The notes under the pieces are model-generated. The model was not told where the DNA came from and ran no database searches. It was given only the letters and a program-made list of their open reading frames with translations. Shown here piece by piece: positions 32,201 through 41,900 of a DNA stretch of 64,000 bases. The DNA lies in assembly GCF_963678635.1 (NCBI RefSeq), contig NC_087064.1, positions 8,593,671-8,657,670 of the forward strand, written 5' to 3'. The first letter of the stretch is position 1. Each line of letters opens with the position of its first letter. The stretch comes from Symsagittifera roscoffensis (lineage: Eukaryota; Xenacoelomorpha; Acoela; Convolutidae). A program made the translations under genes and the position numbers.

Positions 32201-35200
32201 CAATTTGGTCGACATACAAAATAAGCGATAAAATTTCGAAAATTTTTTTTTGAAACCCCCTCTCCATCGAGAAAATCCTATTCCTAGATCCGTCCCTGTC
32301 TAATTGCACTTTGGAAAATGGGGGTAGATTTTTAAAAGCAGACTAGTTTTTTAGCACTTCGATTATTTAGCCGACTCTATTTAATCAACTCAGAACGCTG
32401 ATTTCAATTGCAGCATTGGCATGTTTAGTCTGTTCTCTCAGCTGCGCTTACACTCCGCACAAGTGCCGTTGTGCTCTTGAATCAGTGTTCGTCACCATTT
32501 TGGAGTGTTCTGTTTTGGATTGATAGTTTTATCAAACTGCGAAGTTTTCAAATTAATTACGAAAATTGATGTACAAACCTAGGAGTCTTTTGTTACCTCC
32601 TTCGATCAATTGTATCTCCTTTTTCTTATGTTAAACTGCTAAAAGACTCAATTTTCACTTTTTATGGCAAAAAGTTGGTCTGCTAAACAACAGGTCCCGA
32701 AACATGAATCAAGTAATGGGCTTATACTATGGGGAATGCTTATCACTGAGACCTTCTGTACTATTATCCTGATTGGAGGAAGAGTTAACCTCTTGTTGAC
32801 TTTACTGTCACTATGCTTGATTGTTTTCTCGTCTATTTGTGCTTTTCCTTGTTCAAAGTTATTTTTTTTCTAGGTATTTACGCAGATGTCGGTTCCCAAA
32901 CTTGTGCAGGGTTCGCAGGTAGCAATGGATTTGAGAAAACAGATGCGCAGACATTCGCCTCATGGGGAATAGACATGTTAAAATATGACGGGTGCCACAT
33001 TGATCCAAAAAACTCGGGACCAAGCTACAAGAAAATGGCAAAGGTGAGAGAAATGATAAATTAATATCTCTGCCGTTTTTTTAAAAACTACATTTTTTCT
33101 TGCTTTTTTGACCAGTTTAGGTTTACTTTCGAAAAAAAAGGTTTGTGATATACATGATAGATGTAAAGAACTCTCTGACTAATCTGCTCAATGATGTCCT
33201 CTAAATAATATCCAAAACCCTCTAAATGACTAACTCAACTTTTGAGCACCTGGTAACGAATGCCCCTTGCATCAAGGGTGATAGTTGAAAAGATCCAGAA
33301 TTATTTGGACCCGTTTTGAAAAACTTGGTCTTATATTTTAATTAATTTCAGGAATCAAAGTATTTCTGAAACTTTTTGTCAAAAATTCATCATATGCGAG
33401 CTCTTGAATTTTGATCTGGGAAATCAAAATTAAGCGAGTTCCGAAATTGGTCAGTTGAAAAAAGTTCAATCAATTGTTTATTCGGGAGTCCACTCCTAGT
33501 AAAAAAGTTATACCAGCTCGTTATTGTATGGAATGAGAGAATTATTTTTGCTGGAACTGAGCCAATTAAGGATGAGTGCAGGAGTATCGGGTGGAACTTT
33601 TTTTTTTCGAAAAATTGGTCCTTTTGAACAATTGGTCTTCTTTGGTTAGCCGGCAATTCAATTTTTTTTAGTCGGAAGCCAGAATGACCAAGTTTTGCTT
33701 CTGTTTATTGTATACTGTGTTGGGTAATAAATGTCGTCCAGAAGTTGATGTCGTAGAATAGAACCGTATGAAACTTTTGAGACATTTGGCAGTCAGAATT
33801 GAGGGCGGGAGGGGGGGGGGGGGAGATGGTATGGTGTAAAAGAAATTGGGAGACTGGGATTTAGATTACAAAATTTTCTTGGGTTGGATCTATTAATTGG
33901 GGGGTATTAGTTATTAGGTAGCATTAGTAAGTACAGGTTAATGGGCTCTTTTTTACTCCCCCACATTTGAGTTTCAGTTTTGAAATACTATTTTTACGTT
34001 GATTTAAAGGAATAAAATTTTACATGGTGAACAAACCATTCATTGTGAGCACGTTTGTTCTTCAAACCTTAAATCGTAACATCACGCATTCAGCCATAAT
34101 AAATGGCAACACAACTTTAAAAAAGGAAAATTTGAAATGTGGGGGGGGGGGGGTTGCTGAAAATAGCGGCTCAATGGGATTTGTTATATGTTTTTAAGGC
34201 CCTGATTGACTCTGGGCGAGATATTTTGTACATATGTGCCTGGATCCACAAAGACTACGACGCCGACTACGCGGAAGTGGGGAGAACGTGTAACATCTTC
34301 AGGAACTACGTGGACGTTGCCGACAGCTGGGACAGTGTGATAAAAATCATCAACTACTACGCCAAGCACCAGGTAACGGAAATGATGGGGGTGGTTATGG
34401 AATGGAATTAGAGAGAAGTTATCGGAAGTTATGTGTTGGAGAAGGGGGATTCATACAAACATGGCTTGAGCTTGAACTCCTAAAAACTTTTTTAGACAGA
34501 ATGTTTTTTGATAACAACTTTTAAAATCTATTTGGACGAAATAAATGATTGAACTTTTTAAATCTTTTTAAATTATTGAACGAATCAGACACAAAAAAGG
34601 AGTTTATGGTGCGTTTGGTTTGTAAAAACTACTTGGTTTGTTGGCTAAGTTTTTGCCTAAATTTTTCCGAATCATTCTTGAAAAAAGGATCCGCTGAAAC
34701 ATCTCAGATAGATTTGAGATTATGCTGTCAAACAACTAATTATGATTTCAAACAGTTAACGAAATGTTTAGGACCAATTTACCAAATACAGTGGACCTGG
34801 TCATTTTATTGACCCCGATGAACTTCTAATTGGCGACCCTGGAACCTCGTTTGGCCAACAGAAGATCCAGATGTCCATGTGGTGTATGTGGAGTGCCCCT
34901 CTGCTCGTATCTTCCGACCTCCGTTCTATAGACGATGCATCTCTTAGTCTATTACTCAATCGATACCTGATCCGAATAAATCAGGACCCTCTAGGGTTAA
35001 TGGCGAAGCAAGTCAAGACTTCAAGGTCAGGCCATACGCAAATCTGGCTGAAAAGTTTGGGCGACGAGTCTCTAGGAAAGTATGCAATATGCGTGTTCCG
35101 TGAAGGATCCGACGATCAAAGCACGATAATGACCTTCAGCTTGAAAGATTTAGGTGTCAGCAAACCAGAGAATGATGATATTCAATTCAAAATTTTCGAC

Positions 35201-35365
35201 ATATTCACGGAGCAAAATTTCGCCGGTGAAACTGTTTCTTGGGACAAGCAGCTTGAAGTTTACGTTCACGATTTCGACGCTATTGTTTGGATTGTGAAGT
35301 TAAACGGCAGTAAAACCAAAGATAGTAAACTGATTATAATTGAGGACATTTTAAGCCTTAATTAA
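29289..35365 (+). CDS. Alpha-galactosidase / alpha-N-acetylgalactosaminidase (GH27), gene 1
   Basis: Five exons give a continuous 430-residue protein: 29289-29401, 31039-31280, 32874-33043, 34199-34372 and 34772-35365. All introns are GT-AG and all phases agree. Residues 1-18 form a signal peptide, so the enzyme is secreted or lysosomal. The GH27 marks are [21 protein letters not shown], a nucleophile Asp157 in MLKYDGC, an acid/base Asp217 in DVADSWD, and [10 protein letters not shown]. It should cleave terminal alpha-linked galactose or N-acetylgalactosamine from glycolipids and glycoproteins. In vertebrate enzymes the motif CEWPLY marks alpha-galactosidase and CSWPAY marks N-acetylgalactosaminidase. 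Here it is CAWIHKDY; Ala189 in place of Glu argues against plain galactosidase activity. The length is normal for the family. The first ATG fits the signal peptide. Confidence 0.93.
30504..30826 (+). mobile_element. hAT-type MITE in intron 1 of GH27 gene 1
   Basis: The 323-bp element begins CAGGGGCGGATCTAGG and ends CCTAAATCTGCCGCTG, imperfect inverted repeats. It is flanked by a perfect 8-bp target duplication ctgttaag (30496-30503 and 30827-30834). Terminal CAGGG and an 8-bp duplication are hallmarks of hAT transposons. It has no transposase frame, so it is non-autonomous. Relatives lie at about 32000-32305 and 61118-61540. Confidence 0.8.
31290..31361 (+). repeat. Short tandem repeat at the start of intron 2
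   Basis: Three copies of about 22 bp with the core ggatagaattaaaccga begin a few bases after the exon 2 donor site. No function is evident. Confidence 0.7.
31998..32305 (-). mobile_element. hAT-type MITE relative in intron 2 of GH27 gene 1
   Basis: The reverse strand matches the 30504 element: gggacggatctagg at the right end, tcgaccaaattgattttgc, then cgggccaaaaaa and gcgcgcttccccctcaa. The left end is ctgacggatcc. The flanks (tatttttg and tctaattg) match only partly as an 8-bp target duplication. It is therefore an older copy. Confidence 0.6.
33805..34153. repeat. Poly-G runs in intron 3 of GH27 gene 1
   Basis: Two long G runs, about 33812-33823 and 34141-34153, stand out in AT-rich DNA. 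The second ends about 45 bp before the exon 4 acceptor. Such runs can form G-quadruplexes and are also prone to assembly error. Confidence 0.6.
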
Positions 35366-36249
35366 CAATTCATTTCTATTTTCGTTTCAAAAATCAGACG
35401 AATTAAAATGAAATTTGCTCACATATTTTCGTCCGTTTTTTTTTGCTTCAATTAAGTGAAACTGCTTGTTTTAAATTTACAATGTCAGAGAAGAAAATTT
35501 TAGAAAACAGCTATATTGAGCTGCTCTCACTTTTCAAGTTTCTCGAAAGCTTCTCGGAGTATTCGAGCCTCAAACAAAATTGTCCTAAATTGCAAGATTT
35601 TATCCAGATATTGTATTATTGTATTATACGCAATTTGAATCAATCAGCAATCATAACAAGAACAAGGAACCTTAACAGAATATGCTTGAACAGGCAAGTT
35701 AGAAGATGGTCCTCATCCGGTTCGAGCTCCTCTTTTGCAAAAATATTCCAATGAAAGTAAAAAAGAAACAAAGTAAAACATTGATAATTACCGAAACATA
35801 TCAGGGAAGGATTTTCAAAAGTGTTTCCGATTTTTTTAGATATTCTTTTTTCAATTCGACCCAATTCGTTTTCCGAGGTCCGAGGCCAAATTTTCTGCGC
35901 ATCATGTGACAGTTGGGACAAACAGGCCGGACACGTTTTGAGCAAAAAAAATCACGTTTTACCGGCATGCACATTTGTCTCAAAATCAGAGCATATTTTC
36001 GCCAACGGAGCCTTAAGTAGAAGTTTAGGATTGGCATAACATAAATGGCTGCCATAAAATAGTACCAAAAGACGGGCCGTTTGGGTAATGGGCGGGTCGA
36101 ATCCCTGAAAGAAGCGCCCAAAGCTCACCTCCTCCCCTTTCCCCTAAATATGCAGTACCACGAGAACTCATAACAAAATAAAATTTTAGAAAGAAACGCA
36201 ATTCAAAACGGTTAATGAAAGCAAGAACTCGCAATTTAGTTTGACCAGC
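35366..36249. other. Intergenic 3' of GH27 gene 1
   Basis: No gene was recognised. A stretch ending near 36155 (cccctttcccctaaatatgcag) resembles the right end of the hAT-type MITE family, so part of this interval may be another degenerate copy. Minus-strand open frames at 35640-36121 contain CPNC/CPAC motifs, but no splice or start signals support a gene. Confidence 0.4.
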
Positions 36250-36729
36250 TGTTGCAGCGCAAATGTAAATGTGCGAGAGTACAAATGCATATAAAGTTGA
36301 ACCAAAATGTAACAACCATAAGCACAGTTGGCCGAGTGGCCTTAGCTAAAGCCGATTATATGTGTGACATAACAGTTGACGTAGGTTCGAGTCCCCCACC
36401 TGCCCATGTATTAATATACTAAAAAAGGGGGTTATTTCCTATTTTAACTGTTTTGTTGATTCTAATTTGGTTCAGCCTTGATTAAGGCTGACCGCTAAAA
36501 AAGAGCAATTTGCCTCAAGGACATTACCGACCGGTTCTTGTGGCTAGCTTGCGCTAATTTGTCATTGAAGCGGTGACGAATAGTATTGAAAATATGATGT
36601 TATTGATTATTATTGAAGTTAGTATTGAAGTTATACCCGACCGAAAGGACGAGAAATTTGCCGATAAATTCTCTCGTTAAATTCAAATATTCGACTTCAT
36701 ATTTTTGATTTACGGAGATTAGGCGCACA
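36250..36729 (+). repeat. BEL-2 5' LTR
   Basis: It begins TGTTGCAGC and ends GGCGCACA. It shares about 40 bp at the start, the ggttcagccttg...aaggctgacc block and the last 25 or so bases with the BEL-1 LTR; the rest differs. It contains the tRNA-like module at 36322-36404. The partner is 45513-45991. Confidence 0.95.
36322..36404 (+). promoter_or_regulatory. tRNA-like module with A and B boxes in BEL-2 5' LTR
   Basis: A seven-base acceptor-like GCACAGT is followed by TGGCCGAGTGG (36329-36339), a perfect A box. GGTTCGAGTCC (36384-36394) is a perfect B box, and an ACCTGCC end follows. The length and a hairpin (TTATATGT...ACATAA) between the boxes suggest a type II tRNA (Ser/Leu-like) ancestor. 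Acceptor pairing is poor, so it is not a working tRNA. The 3' LTR copy is 45585-45667. Confidence 0.65.
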
Positions 36730-36732
36730 TTT

Positions 36733-36750
36733 TGGCGCCCCACAAGGGTC
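36733..36750 (+). other. BEL-2 primer-binding site
   Basis: TGGCGCCCCACAAGGGTC lies three bases after the LTR. It matches the BEL-1 site except for one base, so both subfamilies use the same or a closely related primer tRNA. Confidence 0.85.
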
Positions 36751-37300
36751 AGTTAGTGCCCTGATTGTTTAATAATTTAACGACTACTTTCTTTCCAAGA
36801 CAAGGGACCCTTTGCACAAGGGACACCGTTGATAATTCCCTTTCTAGAGTTTCCCCGGACAAGAGAGTTTCGAGAGGGGTCGACAAGGGACCAGGGACCA
36901 ATTTCGACAAGTGACTAGGGAACAGCGACCAATTTCGACAGAATTGGTTAACGTGTTTACCACTGAAGGTTATTACGATCCTGAAGTACTGCTGACATTG
37001 ATAATTGACATTGAAGTACTGCTGACATTGACACAGAAGATCTCGGTGAAGAGAGTACAACTCAACGAGCAGTCGGTTTAAACATTGAGAAGTCCGTGTT
37101 TAGTGGGAAACTTTTTTTTTATTGATGTGCTTATCGGAAAATTCACCTCAAGCTTACGCGACAATTTCGAAACTTCTGCTATTGAAAGTATCTGAAAAAA
37201 TTAAAAAATGCAAACATTGCTATAAAGACGTTATAGCTTGCTGACAACTGCACTGGGATTCAAAGCTTTCTCGTCTTCCATTCGTTCTGAGGAGGTACGG
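36751..37300 (+). other. BEL-2-specific leader segment with short direct repeats
   Basis: This stretch replaces the PDZ fragment of BEL-1. It contains repeated gggacca and caatttcgaca motifs (about 36880-36945) and a direct repeat of ttgaagtactgctgacattg-like sequence (about 36978-37030). No open frame of note was seen. Similarity to the BEL-1 leader resumes at ctgtaagccgacag. Confidence 0.6.
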
Positions 37301-37877
37301 GAAGCTGTCGATCTGTAAGCCGACAGACGAAAGAGCAGACAGGCGAAAGAGCAGACTGGCGGAAGAGAGGCCTGTTCAGGTGTCCTGATTGTTGACTTTT
37401 GGTCAAAGTGCAGCTGTGTTTTTCTCGACACCCGAAGTTTTTGGATTTTTCCCGGTGACGCCAATCTCCAAAACTATAAGAAGGTTCCAACACTTTTTCA
37501 AAAACCTTTCCATTCGTGCTATAAAATTATATACGATGTACTTTATGCTAAAAAAAATTTCCGCAAGCTAATAACCAAAATTTTTGGACAGTTCTGTTGA
37601 ACTGAAATAACTTACAATCGATACTTAGTCAACTGACTTGGCATTTTTTCTCGATACCAAAAATGTTTGGATATTTGTGAACGGAATATTAATCCGTGAA
37701 ATCGAATCATAGACAAGGGGTACTAGACTAGTTTTTTGGATTGGTTTATGACTCGAACCTGCTGACCAAAATTTTCCGAAAAATTTTGGAAAAAAAAGTA
37801 AAAAAATTTCCAAAAAATGGTCAAAACGTCCCCATAATTCTGTGAAACTGTGCTGTAACATGACACCAACCTTATGA

Positions 37878-38195
37878 TAAGTGGTCTGGTAGCAAAATAT
37901 CAGGCAAATTAAGTTGAGTTTTTTCATCCTCAGGTTTTTTCCGCGTGTGTTGTTGGAACGTAACCAATTTGCCTGATCCCCCACCCACCATTGGTGAAAC
38001 TAAAAACCAGTTCGCTTCAAGTAAATCTAAGCCGTTTCAGCCCGTCAGATTATTGACTTCGTTGCGCGACACTAATGTTAAGTGGTCAGGTACGGTAATA
38101 TTAAGTGAGTTAAGTTGAATTCTTTCATCCTCAGGTTTACTCCGTGTGTGTTGTTGGAGTTCAACCGACCTACTTAATTTCCCCACCCCATTGGT
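37878..38195 (+). other. Duplicated leader stem-loops of BEL-2
   Basis: This is the counterpart of 9578-9893. Hairpin 1 pairs 37899-37910 with 37966-37977 (12 bp). Hairpin 2 pairs ATTAAGT (38100-38106) with ACTTAAT (38172-38178), and its inner helix GTTGAA/TTCAAC is perfect here. The loops carry the same TTTCATCCTCAGGTTT motif. Conservation in both subfamilies suggests an RNA function. Confidence 0.7.
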
Positions 38196-38236
38196 ACTTC
38201 AGCGTAACGTAGCCGTCGCATAGGTCTCTTAAGTGT

Positions 38237-38873
38237 ATGGTATTCATTCTAGGAGCTAGTTCCTTGGATCACGCGCTCCGTATACTATCCGCACCGTCTC
38301 AAAAGCGCGTTAAAGAGACTTGTTTCACAAAGCCCGGTTTAAGCTTTAACTTTAACGCCAGGGATTCGCAGAAAACTATCCAATACTATCTGCACCACTT
38401 TTTGTCGAATCGGAAAGATCTAGTTATTTGGCACGACGCCATAAATAACTCCATTAATAAGCACCGCAGTAACAACAACCGTAGTTTGAGTACTGATCAA
38501 CTTAAGAGCCTTCTTTTGAGATACAAGGAGAAAGTTACCGCTATTGTATACTGTCGCCGCAACGGTACGAACAATATAGAAAAGGAGTTGAAAAAAGACA
38601 GGTATTCTCGTTCTTAACATAGTTGAGGTTTTTATCTCAAAGCGAAAGGCCAAAGACCAAACACTTATCGAAAAGTATAAAGAGCTGCACCAGCCCCCTT
38701 CCCTTGAGTTGAAGACTCTGGTGTTACTTAGACGATACAGTGCCGACTTAAGTACACTGAAAGCTAAGAAGAAGCGGAACCGTTTGTCACCTAAAAATCG
38801 TAGAGCGATTCACAACAGACTTAAAGCATTAAAACTTCAAATTACTCCCCCTTGTAAGTTATTGATGTATTAG
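38237..38873 (+). pseudogene. Pre-gag accessory ORF of BEL-2, frameshifted
   Basis: An ATG opens a frame of 126 codons ending at 38617. From about 38600 the next frame carries on with FISKRKAKDQTLIEKYKEL and a Lys/Arg-rich tail to TAG 38871, about 70 bp before the gag ATG. A single-base change near 38600 would account for the break, so the ancestral protein was about 210 residues. Visible motifs are VFILGASSLDHALRIL at the N-terminus and LVIWHDAINNSINKH in the middle. These weakly recall the first and second blocks of SGNH hydrolases, but the catalytic motif is not canonical and I do not claim it. BEL-1 retains only the first third. I do not recognise the family. Confidence 0.65.
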
Positions 38874-38945
38874 AGTGTTTTGTGGGTTTATTTGAGTGAA
38901 AATAAAGTATTTTCTGAGAGCCGTTTATTTCTGAAATTATTAAGC

Positions 38946-41900
38946 ATGGACGTTAAATTTCAGAAGAAAATTAAGAAGTTGTTTGACAAACGTAGCAATC
39001 TCGAAAACGAACTTTATAAATGCCATGAAATAATTTTAGAATACCTAGAGAGTCAGAGTCGTTGCTCAAAAATTGATAACTATATTGAAAAATGTAGGAA
39101 CTATATAGAACAAGCGGTCGAGATAAATACTGAGTTGATTAATATGGCTGCAAAAAGTGCCAATCCCGACGAATTGATACCGGCACAGGATATGTGGCTT
39201 CATAAGTTGACTCAAAGCAACGATAAAGTTTTACAGGAAGCTATCACATATAAAACAAGTTTTGAGGCAGTAACAGAGCCGGACAACATAGATAGCAGCT
39301 CAAAAAATTCTCATCATTCTGAAAAAAGTGAAAAACCCCAGTCGCATAAAACAGGTACCCGCTCTAAGGTGTCACACCGAAGCAGCCGACATCATCAATC
39401 GGGTTCTCAGAAATCTAGTCGTTATACCGCCGCTCCGTCGAAAACACTTTCTGAGAAAAAGCGCAACTTAATGATTTTAAAGAAGCAACAAGAGGAGCTT
39501 GAGAAACAGGCAAAGGTATCATTAAGACTGAAAGAGCAGCAAAACAAGATGAAACAATATGTTTTAGAACAACAAAGCAGTTTAGAGTTGGAAGAATTGG
39601 CTGAAGAACACAGGAAAAAGCTGGCAGAAATTGAGTTGAAAGGGCTTGAGTTAGAAGATGAGTTGTCGGAAATCAGCGAGAATGCTGAGGAAAGTGGTTT
39701 TACTCGAATATCTCCACAACTAACAATAGACTAAAAGGATCGTACGCGTCACTGGGTCGAATCTGCCGACCACAATCAGCCTGATGCTGTTGTAGTTCCC
39801 AATCAAGAGCAGCACGTTCGTTCAACAGCTCCTGAGGCAACTTATCCTGCATCAACAAATTACTTGGTCTCATCAAGTTTTACAGGAGTGAATACTGGCC
39901 AGGCAGCTTCTAGTGATCCGGGATTGTATTACAGTAACCACATTCACGGACAACAACATAATTTGTCGAATTTGGTTCGATCGCAGGTTTCCGTTAACAA
40001 TCCAGTAGGGTTACAGCAGGTCATGCAACCTGTTTCCAATAATTTGGCTCAGCAAACTTTTTTGTCCACTCATCCGGTGCTAGGCAATCCAAACACAGGT
40101 TCAGTAGTCCCGGTAACTTCTGAAAACTATTTTGCTCCACCAACATCTGCAAAAGTTCCTTCTGGTGTAGCACCGTTTGTTCCTGCATCAACAGCAATTA
40201 ATCAGGTTTCTTTGAGTCATCAAACTACAGGATCAGTAGTAGCTGGCTACCAAGCACCTGTAATCCCATCAAAACAACATATGGATGTTCCCGTTAGTAG
40301 TTACAACTTTTCAAGCGACCACTATAATCCGTATAGTAATTTGTGGAGACCAGCTGTTGCTGCCCCTTTAATGTCAGCTGAACAACACTACGTTCCTTCG
40401 ACAACTGTTTTTTCCACAGTAACTCCGATTGTTCCTAAAATTAATTTTTTTCCTTATACAAGTGGAGGGACTGTGTTCTTTGCACAGCCTGAAATTTCTT
40501 CACATGCTAATCAACCATTCGTTCCTGATTGTCACGGTAACTCTTCGAGTTACACAGAGCCAACTCCCGGTAATTCACCTGGTGCAGACGTCGAGCGTCC
40601 ACTTTCGACACGAGAGTTGGTTAATATACTCATGCACAGCCGAAAAGATCATCTCCCTGAGTGGAAGCTGACCCAGTTCGATGGCAACCCCTTTAATTGG
40701 CATGAGTGGTTTGGGCAGTTCATATCGACGGTCGATTCAGCCAAACTCAGTGACGATGAAAAGCTTACCTATCTGAAAACGCTCGTAGTGGGAAAAGCAA
40801 AATCCGCAGTCGCTGAGTATAGCTATAGCGGAGTACTATATAAAGACGCATTAGCAACTCTTCAAAGAAAGTTCGGGCAGCCGCATGCTGTAGTAGGGGC
40901 TCATCTAGATAAATTGAGTACTTTTCCGCCGCTGAAAATGCATAACTCGGAAAATGTAATTGGATTTTCCTCTACAATTTCTAGACTTGTTGCCGTATTC
41001 AGGTCTCTGTCTTTTAACGACGACCTGAAAAGTGTTAACTTACTGAATCAAGCTGTGAGTAAACTTCCCCCAAATCTTAAGGAAGCATGGTCAATGCAAA
41101 CCGTAAGACCCCAATGGCATCGACCAACTCTGCTAGATTTCAACGTATGGCTTAAAGAAAAAGCGGAGGGTCATGAGAGGCCAAAAACAATTAATTCTAA
41201 GGTTAAGTCTGAAGAACCAGTAAAGCAAAAAGTAGGTACGAAAGTGTTTGCTAGTAATACAAAGGTGAGTGATAAGACTAAGGAAAAACCAAAGTTCCCT
41301 CCATGTTCTGTATGTAAAGGTCAACACGCTCTTTGGAATTGCGCCGTATTCAAAGAGAAAAACGCTACGCAACGAGCGAAACATGTAGCCGAACAAAAAC
41401 TTTTACAGAGCAATCACAGTTTTCGTAATTGTAGCAAGGCCAGAAAGTGCCCCAAGCCAGATTGTGAAAGCACGCACAACGTGCTCTTACATGGAGCTGA
41501 GAAAATTTTTCCTCCTAAGGATACTAAAAGTTCCCCGGCGTCAGGTAACGCAAACACTAAACATGTATCGACTAACGCTGCCGTCGGCGATATTCATAGC
41601 CAGGAGTCAACTAAAGGCCTCCTGCCAGTTGCATCACTCGACGTCTCTTCGGATGCGACGATTACTAATGCCCTAGCTCTTTGCGATAGTGCTTCCACGC
41701 ACTCATGGGTATCCGCCGATCTCGTAAAACGCCTCCATTTGGTTGGCACTCCCATTAACCTCACCATAAATGGATTCAATTCCACGAGCGTAATGAAAAC
41801 TCATCAAGTAAATTTTGAAGTTGCCGCCGAAACGAATAATAGTGAATTTTCGTTTTCTTTTCGAGCTTATGATAAGGATCATATTCGCATTGGATCGGAT

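Noticed and set aside
35640..36121. Minus-strand frames with CPNC/CPAC motifs
   Set aside because: There are no start or splice signals, and the stretch overlaps MITE-like sequence.
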